Below, one piece after another: positions 1 through 16,174 of a DNA stretch of 64,000 nt. The notes beneath the pieces were generated by a model, which did not search any database, was not told the origin of the DNA, and was given only the letters and a program-made list of their open reading frames with translations. Origin of the DNA: Amorphochlora amoebiformis. Its lineage: Eukaryota; Cercozoa; Chlorarachniophyceae. The stretch lies in contig BAAHQB010000307.1 in NCBI GenBank assembly GCA_054601695.1, forward strand, positions 1-64,000, in the 5' to 3' direction. Position numbers and translations under genes: made by a program. Position 1 is the first letter of the stretch, and every line of letters starts with the position of its first letter.

Positions 1-159
1 CATATTAATACACACAGTGTGATTAATATCTTGATGAACAAATTTGAATGAGTATTTGATTACGTGATGTAATTGGTAATTCTTGGTTTGATGTGTGGTC
101 CCATGATATCTCGGAATAACGGGAAACTTCGCAACTCTTTCACCTATGTGTATAATATA

Positions 160-202
<43 letters not shown>

Positions 203-401
203 TCATATATATACGTATGTATGTATATACATATATATATATATATATTTATATATATATTACATGTATATCTATATATAAATATAATATATGTATATAT
301 ACATATACATATACATATACATATATATATATATATATATATTTACATATATACATATAAATATAATATATAGTTATATATATATATATACATATATATT
401 T

Positions 402-442
<41 letters not shown>

Positions 443-454
443 TATACATATATA

Positions 455-533
<79 letters not shown>

Positions 534-600
534 TCTTGCATGTTTGTGTGTTGTATGCATACCTATATGCATTCTAAATCCTATATATGTACACATACAA

Positions 601-676
<76 letters not shown>

Positions 677-721
677 GTTTGTGTATATGATATATATATA
701 TATATATATATAGATATAATA

Positions 722-756
<35 letters not shown>

Positions 757-1085
757 GAATAATAATAATAATAATAATACATATATATATATATATATGT
801 ACATTAAATGTATATAAGTATAATATCGAATGTAGGTGTAATATATTGGAATCGTTATAATAGTCACAATAGTATGTTGTTGTTTGGTTGTTACCGTGGC
901 AAAGCCTCTTGCTTCGGGGTCGGCGTTTTGCTATGCCAATAACAATTCAATGCGTTATAATTCATCATCACTTAATACATGTATTTACTATTCAATACAT
1001 CTATTTACTATTCACTTAATACATGTATCTATTCAAATATCGCTACCTGCTCCAACATTCTTATTGTAATAAGAATAATAATAAT

Positions 1086-1128
<43 letters not shown>

Positions 1129-1144
1129 TATACAACATATATAT

Positions 1145-1175
<31 letters not shown>

Positions 1176-1190
1176 CATATAAATATGATA
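1..1190. other. No gene recognised; AT-rich with short unique islands
   Basis: Mostly (AT)n and (AAT)n (730-778). The unique islands at 1-150 and 800-1075 show no exon with convincing splice sites. The stretch 884-950 has balanced base composition but no recognisable product. Confidence 0.5.
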
Positions 1191-1195
1191 TTCAG

Positions 1196-1291
1196 TTACA
1201 TGTATAGCAATGTTGTGATAGAGAATAGTGAGAAAGAAAAACTGATGGAAGAAGAGATAGCGGAGTTAGAGACCAAAAGAGTACTCTTAAG
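1196..1291 (+). CDS. Candidate internal exon, acidic coiled-coil-like
   Basis: An open segment lies between a 3' splice site (ATTCAG) and a 5' splice site (AAG|GTGTTT). It encodes about 32 residues including MYSNVVIENSEKEKLMEEE, rich in E and K with heptad-like spacing. The neighbouring exon was not identified. Further coding-like pieces occur on both strands at 1330-1600, including a plus-strand stretch beginning [17 protein letters not shown], but no consistent gene model emerged. The family is not recognised and the exon could be chance. Confidence 0.25.
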
Positions 1292-1694
1292 GTGTTTTGT
1301 ATGGACCTGCCTTCTACGGGACCATTCCGTGTAGTCCTTCCACATGAGATCTTCCTTTTTTATCTAAAACAACATCGCTCAATTTCAAACCAAAGGCCAA
1401 GTTGATGCAGGACACCAGTGGGCCATGTCTCGTCATCAATACATTTTCCATTTACGAGCAGGTTTCGTGTGTGTGTGTGTGTGTGTTGGAGAGGCATATG
1501 GTACCATATTGGCGACACATTTGTAATACTCGCTAGCGATGGGAGTAACCGATTTGGAAGCCGGCCCCGCATTTGCAAGCTTTTTTACCAATTCCCGCAC
1601 GCTCGGCGCTTTCTAATCATATCAAATTTGGCATTATGCTTAACTAAACGTGTGCACATACAAACATATATATATATATACAATAAATACATAT

Positions 1695-1754
<60 letters not shown>

Positions 1755-1757
1755 ATT

Positions 1758-1811
<54 letters not shown>

Positions 1812-1818
1812 ACCATAT

Positions 1819-1889
<71 letters not shown>

Positions 1890-1973
1890 CATGTATACAC
1901 ATACATGCATAATTTTATATATACATGTGTATGTATGTGTTTAAATGCGTATCTATACATGTATATATATTGA

Positions 1974-2029
<56 letters not shown>

Positions 2030-2206
2030 GTATAATATATATATATATATATGCATATATATATATATATATCTGAATAGTATGTATGTGTATATATATA
2101 CATACATGTACATATATATTATGTATATGTGTGTATGTATTTCTATATATGTTATATAGTATATATATTTACATACAGTTACGCACAAAAAACAGTGTAT
2201 ATAGAA

Positions 2207-2258
<52 letters not shown>

Positions 2259-2408
2259 TATACATATGTATATATATATATATATATGTATATATATAAT
2301 ATATATATAAATGCTGCATTCTAGAAATACACACATACTATATCACTAAGTGTGAAAATTGATAAGAAACAGAGAGTGTTTCGTTACAATTAGAGGTTTC
2401 AGGTTGAC

Positions 2409-2441
2409 CTGCGCCTTCTCAATCATGTACTCAACATTTTC
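2409..2441 (-). CDS. Candidate small exon downstream of the SH2 gene
   Basis: Eleven codons (ENVEYMIEKAQ) lie between GGGCAG and a GTCAAC donor on the minus strand. The exon is phase 0 and could be an alternative 3' exon of the SH2 gene, joined from a phase-0 GT inside its last exon (after HVP). That would extend the truncated-looking SH2 domain. Another reading is an unrelated gene. This is inference from phase only. Confidence 0.25.
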
Positions 2442-2517
2442 CTGCCCTATATATAATTTCAACTATATACTTTCACACACAAACATATGCATAAAGGTAA
2501 TATTTGTATACACACAC

Positions 2518-2566
<49 letters not shown>

Positions 2567-2622
2567 ATATATATAGGTATATATATGTTATATATAAGTA
2601 AGATTTTTATGCAAATGTTCAC

Positions 2623-2714
<92 letters not shown>

Positions 2715-2806
2715 CATATGTATGCATATATATATATATGTATATATATACACATATATATATATACATATATATATATATACATATATATACATATATA
2801 ATATAT

Positions 2807-2922
<116 letters not shown>

Positions 2923-3162
2923 TTGTGCATATTATTTCAGTGGCATATGCAGTTTGTGTGGGGCAAGGGAATCTATTTGTGTTTGAATACTGTTGGTCCA
3001 TCGTACTACACCTCAGCTCATCACGCATTCTAACAGACACGAAAGGAATTTGCGTACTATTACCGCTTACGCCATCATGAAGGACCTATCATACCATATA
3101 CCACACATAACTCAATCCCTCTTCACCTCACATCGAAGCCTTTGTCGTGACATCGGCATGTG

Positions 3163-3375
3163 TCACGCATGGGTGGCAAGGGGGTTGTGCTTGAATACCG
3201 GAACATGAGAGACGTCGTTGGTTGTTAGATCTTTGAAAGAGAGGACGAAGGCCATATCCTTTTCCAGTGTGCCCTGGCGAACTTTGAAACTAGGCAATAT
3301 TTATTCAAACCAATTTGCTTGGCACTTACATTTTAGTATATATACACATATTTGTGTGTGTGTGTGTACATTTCT

Positions 3376-3443
<68 letters not shown>

Positions 3444-3526
3444 ATATGTGTATATATGTATATATTTAAAGATAAATTCACTGTGTTTATTACTGTCAAT
3501 GTATATATATATATATATATATATAC

Positions 3527-3569
<43 letters not shown>

Positions 3570-4158
3570 GTATGTATAGTCTTGTTGGGATATGTTAGTA
3601 TATTAGTATTGATGTATTGCAAACCCGAGGTCATCATCGTTTTCTCGGAGCTGGGCATCCACACCCTCTCGATTCAAAATCTCGAACCAGTTCTGATACA
3701 CCCAACAATGCAATACACTCACAAACCATTGCTTTTACACCCAACAATGCACTCGCAAACCATTGCTGATACACCCAACAATGCACTCACAAACCATTGC
3801 TGAGACACCCAACAATGCACTCACAAATCAAGATCTCACTTTTATAAACTCATATTACCGGGAGCTCGATAATGTATTCCATGTGTCCATATTTCATATC
3901 TTCCGCTACGGACTCATTTCGTCGAGGAACACATACCTGATGTACATATTTCGGATTCCAACAGTGTAAATGGAAAGCTTATTTTGGACGAGATGTTGTG
4001 TTGTGAATAGATGGTTAGGTAGGTGCGTATTGGTTACCCCTTGCATTTTCATGTAGCATTGCCGGAGAGGACCATATCGGGAGATGAACTACAAAATTGT
4101 CATATAGGAATACTTATCAAGATATAAAATAATATTACCAATATTTCATGAAACGTGC

Positions 4159-4191
<33 letters not shown>

Positions 4192-4192
4192 G

Positions 4193-4228
<36 letters not shown>

Positions 4229-4689
4229 TATACCTCTTGAAACTCGGCCCATTGAATGTAACCGTCATGGGCCTATACATCGATATCGGTTTCACGTCAA
4301 CATGAATATCAAGATCAATATGACACCAACATCAAACTTGGACATCAATACATCAATATCAACACCAATATCAACATAATGTCACACATCACCATCAGTA
4401 AAACAGCAACACCGATATCAACACCAATATAATACCAACATAGACATTCACGATAACATTGACCTAAACATGAATATGAATGAACAAATTAAAATTGAAT
4501 TGAACATGAACATGAACACCAACGTGAACATGATGCAGTTTGATGAGTATCGAGTTATCATCAAGTTGTAGCAGAGCTTTCAGACATTGGCACTAGAGAT
4601 TATACACTCCAACTACTCCAGAAATCATTACATACATGCCTTAGAAACTCACAACACTAAAAACCGCCTTAAATGATACATATATATAT

Positions 4690-4773
<84 letters not shown>

Positions 4774-5146
4774 GTATATACTTCAATTTGCGTCATATAT
4801 ATATATATATATATATATATATCCACGTGACAGTCTGGTACCATCAGATTTCCTTTTGAGATTTTTCCGACATCCACGAGGTTGGTGACCATTTGTTTGA
4901 GAATCTTCTTCGGAATTTCCTGGCCGTGTTCATGGCGCAGGTGCATTCGCAGCGCCTCGACAAACGTCTGTTGCATTCATTGGCGCAGGAGTGAACAGCA
5001 CACCACAAAACATGAATCAGGACGGCATTGGTTCCACAAAAACTCTCTGTCTGGGGGATGTAAGCTTCCGGGGGCTAATTGGGTTAATAATATTAAGCAC
5101 ATACCAGAATGTCAACAGCGTTCTCCATTCCGAAAAATCTATCCAT
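3163..5146 (-). CDS. Small SH2-domain protein, 8 exons
   Basis: Exons (minus strand, 5' to 3'): 5105-5146, 4842-4967, 4530-4592, 4234-4272, 4038-4088, 3859-3936, 3625-3692, 3163-3289. All junctions are GT-AG and in phase, giving about 197 aa that start [14 protein letters not shown]. Residues about 80-107 ([19 protein letters not shown], then RQC) match the W..F..F..RFGPL..C module that precedes SH2 domains in some protist proteins. The last two exons read NWFEILNRE, then GFKVRQG (the FLVR-like phosphotyrosine-binding Arg), FVLSFKD and VSHVPVF, as in strands B to D of SH2. Such a protein should bind phosphotyrosine and act as a signalling adaptor; no kinase domain is seen. The stop at 3163 cuts the domain before its usual second helix, so the 3' end may be alternatively spliced. 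The first two exons match no known domain. Confidence 0.6.
3689..3835 (-). repeat. 34-36-bp minisatellite built on a 3' splice site
   Basis: Four imperfect units run from the acceptor of the SH2 exon 3625-3692 into the intron. On the minus strand the true junction reads GGGTGTATCAG|AACTGG. The extra units read GGGTGTATCAG|CAATGG or GGGTGTCTCAG|CAATGG, so each repeats the AG plus the first exon bases. Confidence 0.75.
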
Positions 5147-5635
5147 TGGGTACAATGTCGTTATATATGTATTTCGAAGGTTAGTTGTGAGTGCATGAGA
5201 AAATCAGTCGGGAATAAGAAATAAACAGTTGTAAATAGAAAATAAATCGAGTCTATACCAATACCCTAGAAAATTAATCGAGTGTACCCCAATACACGGT
5301 TTCTGTTGTTTCCAACCGCCTAGTTCGACTGCCTAACACCCTTTGTACGTGAAAAACGAAACGGGTTTGTACCTGCACCAGAACCTCGTGGACTCCATAT
5401 CTAGGGATCCGAACACAAAGTCGTCCTTACCTACCGACAAAACACACGTGTATCAACAAACACCCTCAGTTGCATTTTCAGACGTGCAGGCAGAGGCTAG
5501 GGTAGTGGTGCATTTTAATATGGTTTCGGTATGTCTCAATCACCTTTTTGACTTAGCTCGCTAATCTTCTGGTATCTGAGGGAACATGTACATGTGTATA
5601 GACTAAAAAGATGAAAATATTTTATTGATTTATAT

Positions 5636-5722
<87 letters not shown>

Positions 5723-5816
5723 TATATATATTTGGATATAGTCTTCAGTATACATACTTACATATCTATGCATATGCATAGAGAGAGAGAGAGGGTCGAA
5801 GGGAGAGAGATATTAT

Positions 5817-5923
<107 letters not shown>

Positions 5924-6012
5924 GTAAATATATATGTGTATATATGCACACACTTTTATAAAGAGATAAAAAGAGAAAGAGAGAAAACCTACGATATGTA
6001 TACATATGTATA

Positions 6013-6048
<36 letters not shown>

Positions 6049-6221
6049 GTAAATATATATGTATATATTTATTTATATTATATATACATATGTATACACG
6101 ATATTAGTATATCCCATAGCATATATGCATACATACGTACAATGATGGCTATATGCAATTGTTGGTAAGTTTGAGTTCGAATTGTTTGTATATGCATAAT
6201 AAGACATTGTTTCAAGTTAAG

Positions 6222-6335
6222 TTACAATTGGAATTCGATGTCGAGGAAGCGTTTCTTCTCCTTGCGCTTGTCATTGTCCCAGCTAAAACTAAGAGACTCC
6301 CGGCGCTTACGAAAGGACCTTGGAGAGCACAACTC
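6222..6335 (-). CDS. Candidate terminal exon, basic C-terminus
   Basis: After an ATAAG acceptor the minus strand encodes 37 residues ending in TAA. They are strongly basic ([19 protein letters not shown]) and finish RFLDIEFQL. This resembles the charged C-terminus of a nuclear protein, but no family is recognised and no upstream exon was joined. The plus strand is also open here, so coding status is uncertain. Confidence 0.35.
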   Translation of the reverse strand, partial: ELCSPRSFRKRRESLSFSWDNDKRKEKKRFLDIEFQL

Positions 6336-6419
6336 CTTATGCCAAAAACACCATATTACTCACACTCTAGAGCATTATATACTCTTTGTTAAGATAATAT
6401 CATCATATATAGATTATAC

Positions 6420-6473
<54 letters not shown>

Positions 6474-6603
6474 CACATATATGTGTGTTTATATATATAT
6501 ATATATATATATAAGTATACGTATATATATATATATATATTTAATATATATATTTATATATTTATATATGTATATTTATATATATATAATGTGTATATAT
6601 AAA

Positions 6604-6634
<31 letters not shown>

Positions 6635-6682
6635 GTATACATATAAACATATACAAATATATATATATATATATATATATAT

Positions 6683-6950
6683 TGTTACAGCATGTAGAGC
6701 TAGCACAGAACCTATAGCTAGTTAACTACGCAGCCGCTGGCTAGACTACTGTCAGTTCCTTAGAGTATACGAGTAGTAGCACAACACTCGGAACCCAGAA
6801 TATTCTCCGAACCCTTACGGTTCCGGAGGAAGAAAGGAAGAAAGGAAGTATCCAACTACCGCACAAAAGTTATCGATAATCATTCGATATAATCCAAACG
6901 GACTTGAATCGAACTCTGGACGACCATCTACTATGCCACTGAGCTAACAA
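6683..6950 (-). mobile_element. tRNA-derived SINE, copy 1
   Basis: Reading the minus strand, the element begins with a tRNA-like head (TTAGCTCAGTGGCATAGTAG = box A; GAGTTCGATTCAAGTCC = box B), continues with CCGTTTGGATTAT and ends at a GCTGTAACAA tail followed by (TA)n. It is about 80 to 85 percent identical to the copy at 7396-7654. No coding capacity is seen. Confidence 0.75.
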
Positions 6951-6956
6951 TATATA

Positions 6957-7026
<70 letters not shown>

Positions 7027-7061
7027 CGTAAATAATATATATATATATATATATGTAATAT

Positions 7062-7093
<32 letters not shown>

Positions 7094-7270
7094 GTATAAT
7101 ATACATATATATATATATATATAAATCTATATGTGTTTCACATATTTACTTTCTGAGTGATGTATGCATGTATATATGTATATATCGTATGTCTATTTAT
7201 CTACTTGCGTGTATGTTTATGTTTACATGTATACACATATAGATATACATATATATATATATATATATGC

Positions 7271-7654
<384 letters not shown>

Positions 7655-7662
7655 ATACATAC

Positions 7663-7694
<32 letters not shown>

Positions 7695-7739
7695 ATATAT
7701 AAATATATACGTATATATATGCCTATATATGCATAAATA

Positions 7740-7818
<79 letters not shown>

Positions 7819-7829
7819 GGCATGTTATA

Positions 7830-8252
7830 AAAAGGTAATATAAAAAGGTAATTAGAATAATTAAAAAAAACATAGTGTTGAGAAGAATTCTAGTGTTAGC
7901 TAGGCAGGGCTCTGCTGTAAAACAAACTGCAAACTGGTATGAATCCAATAGATTACAAACCGTATCTTCTCCTATTGTCGACTAAATGGTTGTGTGTGAA
8001 AACTAGGTAATTATGGATAGTTCATGAGCTGCTCATCTCAACATTTGCGTCTAGTATGTCTTAGTTTTGATGAGCTCTCCTAGGAAACACAATAAATGGT
8101 GCCCATTTGCTGAATAGTCGCCATCCCTCGTGCGAGTTGTTTGTCGCTCATGCTCAACAAAAAATAAATCTATATATTATATGTATTTACATATATATAT
8201 GCATATATATATATATATATAATATTGTATATATATACACACATACATATGT

Positions 8253-8303
<51 letters not shown>

Positions 8304-8420
8304 TATCATATTATATATATATATATATATATTCAAACTATATAGTACGTCTAGATATTTTGATAGAATGTTTGAAAAACCATATGTAGAGTCTCGTTAA
8401 CTGACTGGCACAGATCTTCT
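7830..8420. other. Unique island, no gene recognised
   Basis: 7830-8165 is moderately AT-rich unique sequence. A minus-strand stretch after TTTTACAG (codons [14 protein letters not shown]) could be an exon but lacks a partner. The rest to 8420 is AT repeat. Confidence 0.3.
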
Positions 8421-8446
8421 GCCTCCTGGGTATCCAATTATTAATA

Positions 8447-8536
<90 letters not shown>

Positions 8537-8565
8537 TATGTATATATTCATCTCTAATATTATAC

Positions 8566-8653
<88 letters not shown>

Positions 8654-8684
8654 CAGAAAGGTAGAAAGGATGAATACGATATAA

Positions 8685-8858
8685 ACATGTACAGCGAAAT
8701 ATAATATCATCATGATACATGTACAGCGAAATATAATGTCATCATCATACATGTACAGCGAAATATAATTTCATCATGATACATGTACAGCGAAATATAA
8801 TATCATCAGGATAAATGTATAGCTAAATATAATGTCATCATCATACATGTACATGTAC
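8685..8858. repeat. 32-bp minisatellite, about 5 copies
   Basis: The unit ACATGTACAGCGAAATATAA plus TNTCATCATNAT repeats about five times. On the minus strand the last unit runs into a candidate exon ending TTCGCT|GTACATG, and the units repeat TTTCGCT|GTACATG, so the array may copy a 5' splice site. Confidence 0.8.
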
Positions 8859-8902
8859 AGCGAAGGCATTGAACTTTTTATACACACTTAACCATTGGAT
8901 AT
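8859..8902 (-). CDS. Candidate internal exon
   Basis: A minus-strand segment between ATTAG and GCT|GTACAT encodes [14 protein letters not shown] in phase 1. Support is its splice sites and the adjoining minisatellite, which repeats its 3' edge as seen in better-supported genes. The family is unknown. Confidence 0.3.
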
Positions 8903-8935
8903 CTAATAATATAATGTATATATATATATATATAT

Positions 8936-8983
<48 letters not shown>

Positions 8984-9042
8984 TAAGATTCAGAGATACA
9001 CGCTGAATGTTATATACATATAATATATATGTATGTGTATAC

Positions 9043-9100
<58 letters not shown>

Positions 9101-9112
9101 TATATATATATA

Positions 9113-9159
<47 letters not shown>

Positions 9160-9215
9160 CATGATATATTTCTATTCACTTGAATAAGGTATCCATGATA
9201 TGATAGGTGAATAAC

Positions 9216-9278
9216 CTTTAAAAGTTCCCGGACAGCCTTGAAGACGTTCAACACTCTGGTCGTGTCAATACATCCCAT
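9216..9278 (-). CDS. Candidate first exon
   Basis: ATG followed by 20 sense codons ([20 protein letters not shown], then K) and an AAG|GTTATT donor. It is phase 0 at its end, so it does not join directly to the phase-1 candidate exon at 8859-8902. Unrecognised. Confidence 0.25.
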
Positions 9279-9418
9279 ATCATATCATACCATCATGTCA
9301 TATCTGTATACTATCACATACCGTGCCACCATAACATACTATCGTCACCTAAGCTAATGACTGACTCTGATGAACACACACAATCTATACATTTATGCAG
9401 TGTCTGTGTTAAATGGAT

Positions 9419-9652
9419 AGCATTCACATTATATGGTAATGTGATTGCAAACAGGAACGTATACATGTGTGTGTATACATGTGTGTGTTATTCACGTATT
9501 TGTCTTGCATTACAATTATATGGTAATGTGATTGCAAACAGGCATGTATACATACATGTGTTATTCACGTATTTATCTTGCATTACAATTACATGGTAAT
9601 GTGATTGCAAACAGGAACGTATACATGTGTGTGTTATTCACGTATTTATCTT
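9419..9652. repeat. About 73-bp minisatellite, 3 copies
   Basis: Three tandem units share ATGGTAATGTGATTGCAAAC and TTATTCACGTATTT. The first is longer because of an extra GTGTGTATACAT. Confidence 0.85.
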
Positions 9653-9733
9653 GAAAATATCGATGCATATGTACACAATATAATATGTACATTCCTAATA
9701 TTCAGATATATATATATATATATATGTACAAAC

Positions 9734-9787
<54 letters not shown>

Positions 9788-9811
9788 AATATTATACATC
9801 CTACGTGAAGC

Positions 9812-9851
<40 letters not shown>

Positions 9852-9881
9852 GTAATATATACACACATATATTTATATATA

Positions 9882-9946
<65 letters not shown>

Positions 9947-10006
9947 GTGTATATATGTCATATATTTGTTTTGTGGAGATTTAATATAACAAAAATGTGT
10001 AGATAT

Positions 10007-10150
<144 letters not shown>

Positions 10151-10375
10151 TGTATATATATATATATACACATATATACTAATATATATATATATATGTA
10201 TATATATGTATGTATATATATATATATATATATAATATATATATATGTATTATGTAATATATATAAATACTTATATATATATCTATATACTTATATACAT
10301 ATATATCCTTTTATATAAATACATGCTTATGTATATGTATACCCATTTAATTCCAACTCGATTGTATTTGTTTGT

Positions 10376-10870
10376 TTTGTTCAGATAGCCGCTTATGTTT
10401 GTTCGATTTGGATTCTACGACTTAGCTGTTTTTTTTTTGTTTTGTTTTTTATGATTGCTTGATGTTGGTTCGATTGTTTTCTTAGCTGTCGATTTGGTTG
10501 ATTTGTTTGTTGATTTTTCGTGATTTGGTTCGATTTGGATTGTTGAGTTACTTTTTTTTAAAAAAAAAAAAAAAAAGGGGGGGGGGGGGGGTTTTTGTTC
10601 AGATAGCCGCTTATGTTTGTTCGATTTGGATTCTACGACTTAGCTGTCGACGTTGGTTCGATTTGTGTAATCACTTAGCTGTCGATGTTGGTTCGATTTG
10701 GTTTCTAATGACTTAGCTGTCGATGTTGGTTCGATTTGGTTTTCTATCACTTAGCTGTCGATGTTGGTTCGATTTGGTTTGTAATGACTTTTTCGCTGTC
10801 GATGTTGGTTCGATTTGGATTGTATGAGGTACCTGTCGATTTGGTTCGATTTGGCTTCGAAAACTTTGCG
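10376..10870. repeat. Degenerate about 42-bp TTCGATTTGG minisatellite with an A17G15 run
   Basis: Units contain GTCGATGTTGGTTCGATTTG followed by a variable TNTAATGACTTAGCT. A 55-bp segment with CAGATAGCCGCTTATGTTTG occurs at 10384 and again at 10600. Between them is a run of 17 A (10560-10576) followed directly by 15 G (10577-10591). Confidence 0.85.
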
Positions 10871-11500
10871 GAACTGGGATTCAACTGCAGACTTAACTCG
10901 AATCACTAATATCCTAACCAGAAAGCATGATTTGATTTAGTAGGAGAGAGTACGATTTGATTTTGTTAGGCGAGAAATAAGAAAAGCTCCTCTTAGGTAG
11001 CTCAAGGACTGCATAATCTGCGGTGAGTTTTGGTCATATGCGGGGCATTTATGCCGAGATTAAGGGAGGGGGGGGGGGGACTAGATTTCGGGTAGAGAAA
11101 GGGTTGAAGCGTGACGGGTAAGGGGTTGGGTTGTCAACTTCACGGGGTGGCTTGGGGCTTAGGGGATATGGAGTTAGGATACTCGATGGATAAGGGCTTA
11201 GTGTGGAGTTATGGAGATAGGAGAACAAAGAGTTAGGCGCTTTCGAGGTATCGAGTTAGGAAAGTAGCGGCGTAGGGGCCGAAGTTTGTGATGTGCCAGG
11301 TGGGGGTTTATGACGATGGGGTTGGAAAAGAGTGTGTTGGTCGTTAGTGGGGTAAGTTAATATGTTTCTGGTGGTTGGCGATGGTTTGGATCGGTATGAT
11401 ATGGACGTTGCATGAGCACTTGAAATGGATGAAAAGCCTGCAGAACGGCTGGATATCGTGGACCTATGACATATTCACATCATCTTTATATCATTCCATA
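10871..11500. other. G-rich island with no confirmed gene
   Basis: The plus strand is G-rich, with a G11 run near 11069. On the minus strand 10870-10925 carries tRNA-like boxes (TGGTTAGGATATT and GCAGTTGAATCCCAG) but no foldable cloverleaf, so it is probably a tRNA-derived repeat fragment. From 11467 leftward the minus strand after CATAG is open in all three frames, a consequence of its C-rich composition, and could hold a 3' exon of the gene at 12022-15274. Confidence 0.35.
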
Positions 11501-11502
11501 GT

Positions 11503-11619
<117 letters not shown>

Positions 11620-11667
11620 ATATATATATAAAATATATATAATTATATATAAATATATATTAATATA

Positions 11668-11819
<152 letters not shown>

Positions 11820-11893
11820 TATGTGTGTGTGTGTGTATGTAAAATATATATATATATATGATATATATATATATATATATATATATAAATTAT

Positions 11894-12005
<112 letters not shown>

Positions 12006-12021
12006 ATGTATCGATGTATAC

Positions 12022-15274
<3,253 letters not shown>

Positions 15275-15283
15275 CTGCATATA

Positions 15284-15364
<81 letters not shown>

Positions 15365-15429
15365 TGTACATATAATCAAAAGTATATTTTCATGTACATG
15401 TATATATATATATATATTTATATATAATT

Positions 15430-15465
<36 letters not shown>

Positions 15466-15502
15466 CATATATATTTATACATTCGTACATACATATATAC
15501 AT

Positions 15503-15550
<48 letters not shown>

Positions 15551-15593
15551 TAAGTATATGTACACACATATGAAAAAATATATATATAATATG

Positions 15594-15662
<69 letters not shown>

Positions 15663-15665
<3 letters not shown>

Positions 15666-15771
15666 GTATTGATAGACAAACGATATAAGCATAATGAGCA
15701 GACGCAGTTCGCTGAGATACAGTTCTGTTGGGTATCTCTGCAAATCCCGGGGATTGCTAGATCGCCTCACA

Positions 15772-15776
<5 letters not shown>
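15663..15776 (-). mobile_element. SINE 3' fragment, copy 4
   Basis: The minus strand reads GCGATCTAGCAATCCCCGGG and then CTGCGTCTGCTCATTATGCT, matching the 3' end of the SINE at 59518 (CTGCG..CTCATACTGTTTATA). The tRNA-like head is missing. AT tracts flank both sides. Confidence 0.45.
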
Positions 15777-15812
<36 letters not shown>

Positions 15813-15954
15813 GTTGAAGTATGAGCAGCAAAGCAACACGAGAGGGAGAGCCCACAGCGATCAACTGATAATTCTATTCAAGTCCCGTGTGGGACATAAC
15901 TCGCGTAACAACCAAGGCTCGGGGCGCACGAGCGCACGGAATCCATCTAGTTAG

Positions 15955-16085
15955 TTTGGTCTACAAGTTTACACTTGTTTTCGTGGTCTACAAGTTTACA
16001 CTTGTTTTCGTGGTTACACTTGTTTTCGAACCAGACTTCGTTTGATCTACAAGTTTACACTTGTTTTCGAACCAGACTTTGCCAC
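15955..16085. repeat. About 28-bp minisatellite
   Basis: Four copies of TCTACAAGTTTACACTTGTT plus TTCG, interspersed with ACCAGACTT. Confidence 0.85.
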
Positions 16086-16127
16086 AAACTGAGGCCATAT
16101 TTTTCCGTCTAAAGTCGGAACATCTAC

Positions 16128-16169
<42 letters not shown>

Positions 16170-16174
<5 letters not shown>

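Noticed and set aside
146-782. Y/I-rich ORFs on both strands, here and in every AT tract
   Set aside because: They are translations of (AT)n, (CA)n and (AAT)n repeats with no splice sites or family similarity.
10870-10925. tRNA-Glu-like gene on the minus strand
   Set aside because: Box A is good, but the anticodon and T stems do not pair. It is more likely a tRNA-derived repeat.
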